Notes: generated by a model from the sequence alone, not told the origin. Counted from the first letter of the stretch, positions 17,222-27,610 are shown. The stretch is DNA of 37,259 nucleotides from an uncultured Phocaeicola sp. (GCA_944321015.1 CALUJS010000026.1:1-37259); one strand, 5' to 3'. Translations and numbers: made by a program.

Positions 17222-17992
17222 TTATCCTTCGCGTGTGGTGCGCTCCATGTCCTTCACCTTCTGGAGCAGGTCGGAGGCGAAGATGAACTTGTTTAGCCGC
17301 TCGTTGCTGGAGGTGAAGATTTCCTCCTTGGTGCCGTGCCACTCCTTGCGGCCTTCGTAGATGAAAAGGATGCTCTCGCCGATGCCCAACACGGAGTTCA
17401 TGTCGTGCGTGTTGATGATGGTCGTCATGTTGTACTCCGTGGTGATGTCGTGGATAAGGTCGTCGATGACGAGCGATGTCTTTGGGTCGAGTCCGGAGTT
17501 GGGCTCGTCGCAAAATAGGTATTGCGGGCGCAGGGCGATGGCCCGGGCTATGGCCACGCGCTTTTGCATGCCGCCGCTGATTTCGCCGGGATATTTCTGC
17601 TCGGCTCCGCTCAGGTTCACGCGTTCCAGACAGAACTGGGCGCGTTTTTTGCGGTCGCGGTAGTTGTCGCGCGAGAACATGTCGAGCGGGAACATGACGT
17701 TCTCCAACACGGTCATCGAGTCGAACAGGGCGGCGCTTTGGAATATCATGCCCATTTCGCGGCGCAGGGCGATGCGCTCTTTTTTGTTCATGGCCAGAAA
17801 GTCGCGCCCGTCGTAGAGCACTTCTCCCCGGTCGGGGGTCAGCAGGCCGACAATGGACTTCATGAGCACCGTCTTGCCCGAACCGCTCTGGCCGATGATG
17901 AGGTTGGTCTTGCCGTTTTCAAAGATGGTGCTGATGTCTTCGAGCACGGTACGGCCTTCGAAAGACTTATAGATGGATTTGAGTTCAATCAT
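17222..17992 (-). CDS. MlaF-type ABC transporter ATP-binding protein
   Basis: A 256-residue ATPase of the MlaF (YrbF/Ttg2A) group, which drives phospholipid traffic between the membranes. Walker A is GQSGSGKT (residues 34-41). The signature is ISGGMQKRVAIARAIA, Walker B is YLFCDEPNSGLDP, and the switch His is in NTHDMNSV. The start is set at MIELKSIYKSF (17992), where ATGA overlaps the stop of the permease gene by 4 bp. An open frame continues to 18454, but only as a shadow of the permease gene. The substrate is inferred from MlaFE homology. Confidence 0.92.
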   Translation of the reverse strand: MIELKSIYKSFEGRTVLEDISTIFENGKTNLIIGQSGSGKTVLMKSIVGLLTPDRGEVLYDGRDFLAMNKKERIALRREMGMIFQSAALFDSMTVLENVMFPLDMFSRDNYRDRKKRAQFCLERVNLSGAEQKYPGEISGGMQKRVAIARAIALRPQYLFCDEPNSGLDPKTSLVIDDLIHDITTEYNMTTIINTHDMNSVLGIGESILFIYEGRKEWHGTKEEIFTSSNERLNKFIFASDLLQKVKDMERTTREG

Positions 17993-18732
17993 TTTGTCAA
18001 CAGTTGGGTTAAGAACAGGTCGGAAAACAGGATAAGGATGCTGCTGCTCACGACCGCATCCGTACTGGCCTTGCCCACGGCTATGGAGCCGCCTTCCACC
18101 GTGTAGCCGTAGTAGGACGACACGCTGGCTATGATGAAGGCGAAGAAGAACGATTTGATGATGCCGCACCACACGAACCACTCCGTAAAGGAGTATTGCA
18201 GGCCGTAGGTCAGGTCTTCGGCGTTGATGATGCCGCCGAACCAAGCCGTGGCATAGGCTCCCAGAATGCCGGCAAAGATGCTGATGGTCACCAGAATGGG
18301 GATGAAGCTCACCAGCGCCGCTATTTTGGGCATGATGAGGAAGTTGGCCGAGTTGATGCCCATGATTTCCAGCGCGTCGATTTGCTGGGTGACGCGCATC
18401 GTGCCCAGCTCGGAGGCGATGTTGGAACCTACCTTGCCGGCCAAGATGAGGCACATGATGGACGAGGAGAACTCCAACAGCATGATTTCGCGGGTTACGA
18501 AGCCCGTGGTGAAACGCGGCATCCAGGCACTTTGGATATTCAGTTTGATTTGGATGCAGATGACGGCTCCGATGAAGAAGGAGATGAGCAGCACGATGCC
18601 CGTGGAGTTGACGCCCAGCTGTTCCAATTCCTTGGCATATTGCTTGAAGAACATGCGCCAGCGTTCGGGACGTCCGAACGTGCGTCCCATCAGTATCATG
18701 TAGCTGCCCAGTCGTTGTAGTGCTTTAAACAT
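17989..18732 (-). CDS. MlaE-type ABC transporter permease
   Basis: A 247-residue integral membrane protein of the MlaE/YrbE family. The conserved signature region is visible in EFSSSIMCLILAGKVGSNIA and the following ELGTMRVTQQIDALEIMGI. About five or six hydrophobic segments follow. It is the membrane half of the system with the ATPase encoded next. The start at MFKALQRLGSY (18732) was preferred over an upstream in-frame ATG at 18819, which would add 29 proline- and arginine-rich residues of no family likeness. No MCE-domain (MlaD) gene is adjacent. Confidence 0.92.
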   Translation of the reverse strand: MFKALQRLGSYMILMGRTFGRPERWRMFFKQYAKELEQLGVNSTGIVLLISFFIGAVICIQIKLNIQSAWMPRFTTGFVTREIMLLEFSSSIMCLILAGKVGSNIASELGTMRVTQQIDALEIMGINSANFLIMPKIAALVSFIPILVTISIFAGILGAYATAWFGGIINAEDLTYGLQYSFTEWFVWCGIIKSFFFAFIIASVSSYYGYTVEGGSIAVGKASTDAVVSSSILILFSDLFLTQLLTK

Positions 18733-18816
18733 TGTTTTGCGTTTTGCCTGCGTCGGCGGCCGTGCCTCCCGGGGCGGAAAGGCGGTGGCGGGGCCGGCGC
18801 AGTGGTTTATTTTCTG

Positions 18817-18824
18817 CAAAAATA
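18817..18824 (-). promoter_or_regulatory. Candidate -7 box for mlaE-mlaF
   Basis: On the minus strand TATTTTTG fits TAnnTTTG, about 85 bp upstream of the mlaE start. It diverges from the lptB box 65 bp away. No TTTG -33 element is evident. Confidence 0.4.
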
Positions 18825-18889
18825 GTGGAAAACTGTTGAAGCCCGCCTAGTTTCCCCATGACGATAACCTTTTTTAATCTCAAAAGTTG

Positions 18890-18897
18890 TATTTTTG
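18890..18897 (+). promoter_or_regulatory. Candidate -7 box for lptB
   Basis: TATTTTTG fits the TAnnTTTG consensus and lies 21 bp before the ATG at 18919. This implies a short leader of about 15 nt and rules out the TTG at 18895 as the start codon. Confidence 0.5.
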
Positions 18898-18918
18898 CCG
18901 CAAATACGACAAAAAACT

Positions 18919-19731
18919 ATGGCGCAAGGAACAGATAAACTCGAGATGCACATTCCCGAAGACGGCCGCATGATGCTCCGCACGGAAGGCTTGGTGAAGA
19001 AATATGGCAAGCGTACGGTGGTCAACCACGTGTCCATCAACGTAAGGCAGGGCGAAATCGTGGGACTGCTCGGCCCGAACGGTGCCGGCAAGACAACTTC
19101 CTTCTACATGACCACCGGCTTGATTGTTCCCAACGAAGGACATATCTACCTGAACGACCTGGACATCACCAAGTATCCCGTCTACAAGCGGGCGCAGAAC
19201 GGTATCGGCTATCTGGCACAGGAGGCCTCGGTGTTCCGCAAGATGAGCGTGGAGGACAACATCGCGGCCGTGCTCGAAATGACCAACAAGCCCAAGGAAT
19301 ATCAGAAAGAGAAGCTGGAAAGCCTCATTGCCGAGTTCCACCTTCAGAAGGTGCGCAAGAACCTGGGCGACCAGCTGTCGGGCGGCGAACGCCGACGCAC
19401 GGAGATTGCCCGCTGTCTGGCCATCGACCCCAAGTTTATCATGCTCGACGAGCCTTTTGCCGGCGTCGACCCCATAGCCGTGGAAGACATTCAACACATC
19501 GTGTGGAGGCTGAAGGACAAAAACATCGGCATCCTCATCACCGACCACAACGTGCAGGAGACGCTCAGCATCACCGACCGCGCCTATCTGCTGTTCGAGG
19601 GCAAAATCCTGTTCCAGGGCACGCCCGAAGAGCTGGCCGAGAACCAGGTGGTGCGCGAGAAATACCTGAGCCAGAGCTTCGTCCTCCGTCGCAAGGACTT
19701 CCAGTTGCGCGATGCGAAGACGGAAGAATGA
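18919..19731 (+). CDS. lptB: LPS export ABC transporter ATP-binding protein LptB
   Basis: A 270-residue ATPase of the LptB group, which powers extraction of lipopolysaccharide from the inner membrane. Walker A is GPNGAGKT (52-59), the signature is LSGGERRR (153-160), and Walker B is FIMLDEP (173-179). The segment [13 protein letters not shown] and the [10 protein letters not shown] switch are typical of LptB. An extra 20 residues precede the ABC domain ([16 protein letters not shown]). ATG at 18919 is chosen because the in-frame TTG at 18895 overlaps the promoter. The OstA/LptA-like gene of the same pathway lies at 31310. Confidence 0.93.
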   Translation: MAQGTDKLEMHIPEDGRMMLRTEGLVKKYGKRTVVNHVSINVRQGEIVGLLGPNGAGKTTSFYMTTGLIVPNEGHIYLNDLDITKYPVYKRAQNGIGYLAQEASVFRKMSVEDNIAAVLEMTNKPKEYQKEKLESLIAEFHLQKVRKNLGDQLSGGERRRTEIARCLAIDPKFIMLDEPFAGVDPIAVEDIQHIVWRLKDKNIGILITDHNVQETLSITDRAYLLFEGKILFQGTPEELAENQVVREKYLSQSFVLRRKDFQLRDAKTEE

Positions 19732-19770
19732 CAGCGTTTCTTCCCGACAGGTTCCCCCGTAAATCTCTTC

Positions 19771-19885
19771 ATATTCCCGCCCGCGAGCGCGCATATGTCC
19801 GCTTGTGAGCGCGCATATGTCCGGCCGCGAACCTCCATATTCCCGCTCACGGGCGGCGATATGTCCCCTCGGGAATATATAATAT
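19771..19885. repeat. 22-bp periodic ATAT ladder, locus C
   Basis: The 305-bp gap between lptB and tig has no gene. ATAT blocks start at 19771, 19793, 19815, 19837 and 19859, each exactly 22 bp apart, with a last one at about 19882. The units fit ATAT-N3-CGCYC-N2-GRGCG-N3 best here: GAGCG occupies positions 15-19 of the first two units. Inverted arms (GAGCG..CATATG..CGCTT) flank the block at 19793. The tig promoter follows at 19943. Confidence 0.85.
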
Positions 19886-19942
19886 AGGATAGGGAAGGAG
19901 GGAGGACGACCGATTGATGTTTAATTTAATTCGCTCTCTTTC

Positions 19943-19973
19943 TTTGGTATTTAAAAGATTAACGCTAATTTTG
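19943..19973 (+). promoter_or_regulatory. tig: Bacteroidetes-type promoter of tig
   Basis: TTTG (19943-19946) and TAATTTTG (19966-19973) are separated by 19 bp, a full match to the Bacteroidetes -33/-7 pattern. The start site near 19980 would give a leader of about 57 nt. Confidence 0.75.
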
Positions 19974-20036
19974 CCAGCCCTTATGACTGTATAAGGAGTA
20001 AGTATAAAAATAGTAACACTAAAATAAATTGTCAGA

Positions 20037-21392
20037 ATGAACGTTTCATTGCAGAACATTGACAAGGTGAGCGCACTGCTTACTGTTCGATTGGAAAAAG
20101 ATGATTATCAAGCACGCGTTGATAAGGCGTTGAAAGACTTCAAGAAGAAAGCCAATATGCCGGGATTCCGTCCGGGTATGGTTCCCATGGGTCTGATTAA
20201 GAAACAATACGGAACCGCCATCTTGGCTGAAGAAGTGAACAAGGTGCTTCAAGAGAAAGTTTACGAATATTTGAAAGATAACAAGGTCAACATGCTGGGC
20301 GAGCCTCTTCCCAACGAGGAAAAGCAACCGGCCATCGACTTTGCGAAGGACGAGACCTTTGAATTTGTGTTCGACATCGCATTGGCTCCCGAGTTTGACG
20401 TCGTGCTCGACGGCAACGACGAAGTGGACTACTACACCATCGACGTCAACGAAGACCTGGTTGAGCGTCAGGTGAAGATGTACACCCAGCGCGGAGGCCA
20501 GTATGAGAGCGTGAAGGAATATACCGAAGGCGACATGCTGAAGGGTCTGATTGCCGAACTCGACGAGAATGGCAGCGTGAAGGAAGGCGGCATCCAGGCA
20601 GAGAACGCCGTGATGATGCCTACCTACATGAAGAAGGACGAGCAGAAAGCCATCTTCGCAACGGCCAAGGTCAACGAGGTGCTCGTGTTCAATCCCTATG
20701 AGGCGTTCGACGGCAACGAGGCAGAAATCGCATCGCTGCTGAAGATTGACAAGAAGCAGGTGGCCGACGCAAAGGGCAACTTCAGCTTCCAGATAGAAGA
20801 CATCACCCACTTCGTGCCGGGCGAACTGAATCAGGAACTGTTTGACAACGTGTTCGGCAAGGACGTGGTGAAGAGCGAGGAAGAATTCCGTGGCAAAATC
20901 AAGGACGAGCTGGCCGAGCAATTCGTGAACGACAGCAACTACAAGTTCTTGATTGACGTGCGCGAATACCTCATGAAGAAAATCGGCAAGCTGGAATTCC
21001 CCGATGCCATCCTCAAGCGCATCATGCTGCTCAACAATCAGGAGAAAGGCGAGGCTTTTGTTGCCGAGAACTATGACCGCAGCATCGAGGAGCTGACCTG
21101 GCACCTCATCAAGGAGAAGCTGGTGGCCGCCAACGACATCAAGGTGGAAAACAGCGACATCATGGACATGGCCAAGGAGGTTACCCGCATCCAGTTCGCT
21201 CAATACGGCATGTTGAACGTGCCCGACGACATGCTCGAGAACTACTCCAAGGAGATGCTGAAGAGAAAGGAAAGCGTAGAACAGCTGGTTAACCGCAGCA
21301 TCGAGTCGAAGCTGGCCAAGGCATTGAAGGACAAAGTGAAACTGAACAACAAGACGGTTTCGGTGGAAGACTTCAACAAGATGTTCGAATAA
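20037..21392 (+). CDS. tig: Trigger factor (ribosome-associated chaperone)
   Basis: A 451-residue cytosolic chaperone that binds ribosomal protein L23 and shields nascent chains. The N-terminal ribosome-binding signature GFRPGMVP is at residues 43-50. The middle peptidyl-prolyl isomerase-like part and the helical C-terminal arms (about 270-450) follow in the usual order. Length is normal for Bacteroidetes. clpP and clpX follow, the widespread tig-clpP-clpX order. A strong terminator after tig implies that clpPX also has its own promoter. Confidence 0.96.
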   Translation: MNVSLQNIDKVSALLTVRLEKDDYQARVDKALKDFKKKANMPGFRPGMVPMGLIKKQYGTAILAEEVNKVLQEKVYEYLKDNKVNMLGEPLPNEEKQPAIDFAKDETFEFVFDIALAPEFDVVLDGNDEVDYYTIDVNEDLVERQVKMYTQRGGQYESVKEYTEGDMLKGLIAELDENGSVKEGGIQAENAVMMPTYMKKDEQKAIFATAKVNEVLVFNPYEAFDGNEAEIASLLKIDKKQVADAKGNFSFQIEDITHFVPGELNQELFDNVFGKDVVKSEEEFRGKIKDELAEQFVNDSNYKFLIDVREYLMKKIGKLEFPDAILKRIMLLNNQEKGEAFVAENYDRSIEELTWHLIKEKLVAANDIKVENSDIMDMAKEVTRIQFAQYGMLNVPDDMLENYSKEMLKRKESVEQLVNRSIESKLAKALKDKVKLNNKTVSVEDFNKMFE

Positions 21393-21423
21393 GAGAACTC
21401 TGTTTTGCTAAATCTTCCTAAAA

Positions 21424-21494
21424 GGGAAGCTTTTGGTATGAGTTATATAGTACATTTGTGCGTTATCTCAGAGAGCCAAAAGCTTTCCTTTTTT
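21424..21494 (+). terminator. Rho-independent terminator between tig and clpP
   Basis: The 13-bp stem GGGAAGCTTTTGG (21424-21436) pairs with CCAAAAGCTTTCC (21476-21488) through one G-T wobble, and six T follow. The unusually large loop (39 nt) contains TACATTTG (21451-21458), which fits the -7 consensus. Confidence 0.85.
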
Positions 21495-21525
21495 AGTGTA
21501 AACCAACATAAGATAAAACATAAAT

Positions 21526-22191
21526 ATGACGGACGATTTTAGAAAGTATGCCACCAGACATCTGGGCATGAACAGCATGGTCCTTGACGATGTGATTAAG
21601 TCGCAGGGATATCTGAATCCCTATATTCTGGAAGAGCGTCAGTTGAATGTGACACAATTGGATGTGTTTTCCCGCCTGATGATGGACCGCATCATCTTTT
21701 TGGGCACGCCGATTGACGACTATACCGCCAACACCTTGCAGGCCCAGTTGCTCTATCTGGACTCGGTAGACCCGGGCAAGGACATATCCATCTACATCAA
21801 TTCTCCCGGCGGCTCTGTTTATGCCGGGTTGGGCATTTACGACACGATGCAGTTCATCTCGAGCGATGTGGCCACCATCTGTACGGGCATGGCCGCCTCG
21901 ATGGCCGCCGTGCTGCTGGTTGCCGGCAAGGAGGGCAAACGCTCGGCGCTGACCCACTCGCGCGTGATGATTCATCAGCCGATGGGCGGCGCGCAGGGAC
22001 AAGCCTCGGACATCGAGATTACTGCCCGCGAAATCCAGAAATTGAAGAAAGAACTCTATACAATCATAGCCGACCACTCGCATACCGACTTTGACAAAGT
22101 CTGGGCCGATTCCGATCGCGACTATTGGATGACGGCGCAGGAGGCCAAGGACTATGGTATGATTGACGAGGTGTTGGCCAGAAAGAAATAA
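21526..22191 (+). CDS. clpP: ATP-dependent Clp protease proteolytic subunit
   Basis: A 221-residue serine peptidase that forms the ClpP barrel and degrades proteins delivered by ClpX. The catalytic triad is Ser125 (GMAASMAAV), His150 (MIHQPMGGAQGQ) and Asp199 (ADSDRDYW). The substrate-groove motif INSPGGSV is at 91-98. An N-terminal extension of about 30 residues relative to the E. coli mature form is usual for the group and may be processed. clpX starts 20 bp after the stop. Confidence 0.97.
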   Translation: MTDDFRKYATRHLGMNSMVLDDVIKSQGYLNPYILEERQLNVTQLDVFSRLMMDRIIFLGTPIDDYTANTLQAQLLYLDSVDPGKDISIYINSPGGSVYAGLGIYDTMQFISSDVATICTGMAASMAAVLLVAGKEGKRSALTHSRVMIHQPMGGAQGQASDIEITAREIQKLKKELYTIIADHSHTDFDKVWADSDRDYWMTAQEAKDYGMIDEVLARKK

Positions 22192-22211
22192 GAATTTTTT
22201 GCTTGCGGAGG

Positions 22212-23519
22212 ATGGAAGTGACGGCAGAGTCGCTTCGTCCTTTGCATTCCGGTAACTCAAAAAACGTAAAGACATTGGATTCAAAGAATAGATCGCGGAG
22301 ACGTTGCAGCTTTTGCGGACGTCCCGAGGATGAAGTGGGTTTCCTGATAACCGGCATGGACGGCTGCATCTGCAACGACTGTGCGGAGCAGGCTCATGAA
22401 ATAGCCCGGGAAGCGATGGGCGAGGTCATGAAAGGACGTCTGTCCAGGCTGGATATGGCGGAACTGCCCAAACCCAAAGAAATAAAAGACTTTTTAGACC
22501 AATATGTCATCGGTCAGGACGATGCCAAGCGCTATCTGTCCGTCTCCGTGTACAACCATTACAAACGCCTGCTTCAGAAAGATGCCGGCGATGATGTGGA
22601 GATTGAGAAGTCCAACATCATCATGGTGGGCAGCACGGGTACGGGAAAAACGCTGCTGGCCCGCACCATAGCCAAGCTGCTTCATGTGCCTTTTACCATC
22701 GTTGATGCGACGGTGCTGACCGAAGCCGGCTATGTGGGCGAGGACATTGAGAGCATTTTGACCCGCCTGCTGCAGGTGGCCGATTACAATGTGGCCGAAG
22801 CCGAGCGCGGCATTGTGTTCATCGACGAGATAGACAAGATAGCCCGCAAGGGCGACAATCCTTCCATAACCCGCGACGTGAGCGGAGAAGGCGTGCAGCA
22901 GGGCTTGTTGAAGCTGCTCGAAGGCTCGATAGTCAATGTGCCGCCTCAGGGAGGACGCAAGCATCCGGAGCAGAAGATGATTCCGGTCAATACGAAAAAC
23001 ATCCTCTTCATTTGCGGAGGCGCCTTCGACGGCATCGAAAAGAAAATAGCCCAACGGTTGAACACGCACGTTGTGGGCTATGGCGCAGTGCAGAACACGA
23101 TGCACATCGACAAGGAGAACATGATTCAGTACATCGCTCCGCAGGATTTGAAATCCTTCGGCCTGATTCCCGAAATCATCGGACGTCTGCCCGTGCTGAC
23201 GTATTTGAATCCCTTGGACCGGACGGCCCTTCGGAACATCCTGACCGAACCCAAGAACTCCATCATCAAGCAATACATAAAGCTCTTTGAGATGGACGGC
23301 GTGCAGCTGAGCTTTGAGCCCGAAGTGTTTGAGTTCATCGTGGACAAGGCCATAGAATACAAACTTGGAGCTCGCGGACTGCGTTCGATTGTGGAATCCA
23401 TCATGATTGATACGATGTTTGAAGTGCCGTCGAAGAAGGTGAAGGAATTTAAGGTCACGCTCGATTATGCCAAGCAACAGCTGGGCAAAGCCAACTTGTC
23501 GCGGCTGCAAACCGTGTAG
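22212..23519 (+). CDS. clpX: ATP-dependent Clp protease ATP-binding subunit ClpX
   Basis: A AAA+ unfoldase of about 435 residues that recognises, unfolds and translocates substrates into ClpP. It has a zinc-binding domain (CSFC...CNDC, about 32-60), Walker A GSTGTGKT (140-147), Walker B VFIDEID (about 202-208), pore loop GYVGED and sensor 2 in LGARGLRSI. The ClpP-docking tripeptide that reads IGF in E. coli is VGY here (residues 288-290). ATG 22212 is chosen over TTG 22203. The 30 residues before the zinc domain are longer than in many homologues, so the start is somewhat uncertain. Confidence 0.95.
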   Translation: MEVTAESLRPLHSGNSKNVKTLDSKNRSRRRCSFCGRPEDEVGFLITGMDGCICNDCAEQAHEIAREAMGEVMKGRLSRLDMAELPKPKEIKDFLDQYVIGQDDAKRYLSVSVYNHYKRLLQKDAGDDVEIEKSNIIMVGSTGTGKTLLARTIAKLLHVPFTIVDATVLTEAGYVGEDIESILTRLLQVADYNVAEAERGIVFIDEIDKIARKGDNPSITRDVSGEGVQQGLLKLLEGSIVNVPPQGGRKHPEQKMIPVNTKNILFICGGAFDGIEKKIAQRLNTHVVGYGAVQNTMHIDKENMIQYIAPQDLKSFGLIPEIIGRLPVLTYLNPLDRTALRNILTEPKNSIIKQYIKLFEMDGVQLSFEPEVFEFIVDKAIEYKLGARGLRSIVESIMIDTMFEVPSKKVKEFKVTLDYAKQQLGKANLSRLQTV

Positions 23520-23574
23520 GAGGACGAAATAAAGCATTGTTTTTCAATTTGGATGGAAAATAGTATCGAAATTA

Positions 23575-23607
23575 TTTGTGTCTTATGAAAAGTTGTTTAT
23601 AATTTTG
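23575..23607 (+). promoter_or_regulatory. recQ: Bacteroidetes-type promoter of recQ
   Basis: TTTG (23575-23578) and TAATTTTG (23600-23607) are 21 bp apart, fitting the -33/-7 pattern. They lie in the AT-rich 142-bp gap after clpX and would leave a leader of about 48 nt. Confidence 0.7.
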
Positions 23608-23661
23608 TTAGCCGTTCATTTATTTGGCTTGTCAAATTAACAATGAGAAATACGAAACGAT

Positions 23662-25842
23662 ATGGCGGAAAAAACAGATTTAACAGCTCAACTGAAAAGA
23701 TTCTTTGGTTTCGATACATTCAAGGGAGAACAAGAGGCCATCATCCGTAATCTGATGGCGGGTAATGACACCTTTGTCCTTATGCCTACGGGAGGTGGCA
23801 AATCGTTGTGCTATCAACTTCCCTCCCTGTTGATGGAGGGAACGTCGATTGTGATATCTCCTTTGATTGCGTTGATGAAGAATCAGGTGGATGCCATACG
23901 GAACGTGTGCGAAGAAGACGGCGTGGCGCATTTCATTAATTCGTCGCTGACCAAGACGGCCATCGATCAGGTGAAAAGCGACATCGTGTCGGGAAAGACC
24001 AAGTTGCTCTATGTGGCTCCCGAATCTTTGACCAAAGACGAGAATGTCGAATTCCTGAGAGGGGTAAAGATTTCGTTCTATGCCGTGGACGAGGCACACT
24101 GTATCTCGGAATGGGGACACGATTTCCGCCCGGAGTACCGTCGCATCCGTCCTATCATCAATGAGATTGGCAAGGCGCCCATCATTGCACTGACGGCTAC
24201 GGCTACGGACAAAGTGCGGAGCGACATAAAGAAAAGCCTGGGCATTGTTGACGCGAAGGAGTTCAAGTCGTCCTTCAATCGCCCCAACCTCTACTATGAG
24301 GTGCGTCCGAAGACCAAGAACATCGACAAGGAGATTATCAAATACATAAAGAACAATCCCGGCAAGTCGGGCATCATTTATTGCCTGAGCCGTAAGAAGG
24401 TGGAAGAACTGGCCGAAATCCTGCAAGCCAACGAGATTAATGCCCGTCCCTATCATGCCGGTATGGATTCGGCCACGCGCTCGTCCACTCAGGATGATTT
24501 CCTGATGGAGAAAATCGATGTGATAGTGGCCACTATCGCTTTCGGTATGGGCATTGACAAGCCCGATGTACGATATGTCATCCACTACGATATGCCTAAG
24601 AGTCTGGAAGGCTACTATCAGGAAACGGGGCGCGCCGGACGCGACGGAGGCGAAGGGAACTGCATTGCCTTTTATTCAAACAAAGACCTTCAGAAACTGG
24701 AGAAGTTTATGGAAGGAAAACCTGTGGCAGAACAGGATATAGGCCGCCAGCTTCTGCGCGAAACAGCTGCGTATGCCGAGTCTTCTGTATGCCGCCGAAA
24801 GCTATTGTTACATTATTTTGGTGAAACGTATACGGAAGATAATTGTGGAAATTGTGACAATTGTTTAAACCCCAAAAAACAAGTGGAAGCTCAAGAATTA
24901 TTATGTACTGTCATCGAAACGATATTGGCTGTGAAGGAGAAATTCCAAGCTGAATACGTGATAGATGTCATTCTAGGAAAAGAAACAACCGAAGTCCTGG
25001 ATCACAAGCACGAAGAACTGGAAGTGTTCGGGTCGGGTACGGACGAAGATGATAAAGTATGGAACGCCGTAATCCGTCAGGCTTTGATAGCCGGCTATCT
25101 GGGCAAGGACGTTGAAAATTACGGTTTGCTGAAAGTAACGCCGGAGGGGAAGAAGTTCCTGAAGCATCCTACGTCGTTCAAGATTACCGAGGACAACGAC
25201 TTCGATGAAGAGGAGGAAGAAACCCCGATGCGCGGTGGGGCTTCTTGTGCGGTCGACCCTGCCTTGTATGCCATGCTGAAGGACCTGCGCAAGAAACTCT
25301 CGAAAAAGCTCGAAGTGCCGCCTTATGTGATTTTTCAGGATCCTTCGCTCGAAGCGATGGCTACCATCTATCCGGTGACGTTGGAAGAATTGCAGAACAT
25401 TCCCGGAGTGGGAGCCGGAAAGGCCAAACGCTATGGTACGGAATTCTGCGAGCTCATCAGACGCCATTGCGAGGAGAACGAGATTGAACGTCCGGAGGAT
25501 TTGCGCGTGCGGACCGTGGCCAACAAGTCGAAGTTGAAAGTGTCCATCATACAAAGCATAGACCGCAAGGTCGCTTTGGACGACATTGCCTTTTCCAAAG
25601 GCATTGAGATAAATGAACTGCTTGACGAGATGGAGGCCATTGTCTATTCCGGCACGAAGCTGAACATTGACTATGTGCTGGAAGACGTGATGGACGAAGA
25701 CCATGTGGAGGATATCTACGATTACTTCAAGGAATCGACGACTGACAGCATCGATGAGGCCATGAAGGAACTGGGCGACGATTATACCGAGGACGAAATC
25801 CGTCTTGTGCGTATAAAGTTCATTTCAGAGATGGCCAACTGA
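23662..25842 (+). CDS. recQ: ATP-dependent DNA helicase RecQ
   Basis: A 726-residue 3'-5' superfamily 2 helicase for recombination and replication-fork repair. Walker A is PTGGGKSLCYQ (about 41-51) and the DEAH box is VDEAHCISEWGHDFRPEY (about 141-158). The helicase C lobe ends with GRAGRDGGEG. The zinc site uses the cysteines of CRRKLLLHYFG and NCGNCDNC (about 376-400). An RQC winged helix and an HRDC-like domain (about 530-605) follow. The C-terminal 120 residues after HRDC are acidic and typical of the longer Bacteroidetes RecQ. Immediate neighbours are not functionally linked. Confidence 0.95.
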   Translation: MAEKTDLTAQLKRFFGFDTFKGEQEAIIRNLMAGNDTFVLMPTGGGKSLCYQLPSLLMEGTSIVISPLIALMKNQVDAIRNVCEEDGVAHFINSSLTKTAIDQVKSDIVSGKTKLLYVAPESLTKDENVEFLRGVKISFYAVDEAHCISEWGHDFRPEYRRIRPIINEIGKAPIIALTATATDKVRSDIKKSLGIVDAKEFKSSFNRPNLYYEVRPKTKNIDKEIIKYIKNNPGKSGIIYCLSRKKVEELAEILQANEINARPYHAGMDSATRSSTQDDFLMEKIDVIVATIAFGMGIDKPDVRYVIHYDMPKSLEGYYQETGRAGRDGGEGNCIAFYSNKDLQKLEKFMEGKPVAEQDIGRQLLRETAAYAESSVCRRKLLLHYFGETYTEDNCGNCDNCLNPKKQVEAQELLCTVIETILAVKEKFQAEYVIDVILGKETTEVLDHKHEELEVFGSGTDEDDKVWNAVIRQALIAGYLGKDVENYGLLKVTPEGKKFLKHPTSFKITEDNDFDEEEEETPMRGGASCAVDPALYAMLKDLRKKLSKKLEVPPYVIFQDPSLEAMATIYPVTLEELQNIPGVGAGKAKRYGTEFCELIRRHCEENEIERPEDLRVRTVANKSKLKVSIIQSIDRKVALDDIAFSKGIEINELLDEMEAIVYSGTKLNIDYVLEDVMDEDHVEDIYDYFKESTTDSIDEAMKELGDDYTEDEIRLVRIKFISEMAN

Positions 25843-25877
25843 TGCAGGAACAATATCAATTGGATTGACGAATGGAG

Positions 25878-25913
25878 AAGGATGAGCCGGATTGCCGAAG
25901 CTCATCCTTTTTC
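25878..25913 (+). terminator. Rho-independent terminator after recQ
   Basis: AAGGATGAGC (25878-25887) pairs with GCTCATCCTT (25900-25909) around a 12-nt loop, with TTTTTC at the 3' side. Confidence 0.85.
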
Positions 25914-25995
25914 TATATAGCCTCTCCATATGGGGCAAAGCGCAAAAAAATACAAAAACGAAGAAGCGGATTCTTATCCTAATGAATAAAATCTC

Positions 25996-26003
25996 TATAT
26001 TTG
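25996..26003 (+). promoter_or_regulatory. guaB: Candidate -7 box for guaB
   Basis: TATATTTG fits TAnnTTTG and lies 31 bp before the guaB ATG, in an AT-rich stretch. A -33 TTTG was not found at the normal distance. Confidence 0.5.
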
Positions 26004-26013
26004 CACGCAATAA

Positions 26014-27510
<1,497 letters not shown>

Positions 27511-27547
27511 GGCCGGCGGGATTCGTTGAAAGAAGATAATGAGCAGG

Positions 27548-27590
27548 AAGGCTGGCCCGACAGCAATGTGGGTTCAGCCTTTTTGCTTTT
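27548..27590 (+). terminator. Rho-independent terminator after guaB
   Basis: AAGGCTG (27548-27554) pairs with CAGCCTT (27575-27581), with additional inner pairing around GCAA, followed by TTTTGCTTTT. Confidence 0.85.
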
Positions 27591-27610
27591 ATTGAGGCTT
27601 CCGGCGGGGA

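Noticed and set aside
17222..18454. A 410-codon reading for the MlaF-type ATPase
   Set aside because: The extra N-terminal 154 residues are a frame shadow of the permease gene; MIELKSIYKSF at 17992 is a normal ABC start with an ATGA overlap.
19503..19808. Forward ORF running from lptB into the ladder, and ORFs over ladder E (35135-35421)
   Set aside because: A 22-bp period cannot keep one reading frame; the products are frame-shifting low-complexity peptides.
25915..25935. Possible sixth ladder near ATAT at 25915 and 25928
   Set aside because: The two blocks are 13 bp apart and there is no further 22-bp partner; at most a single unit remnant.
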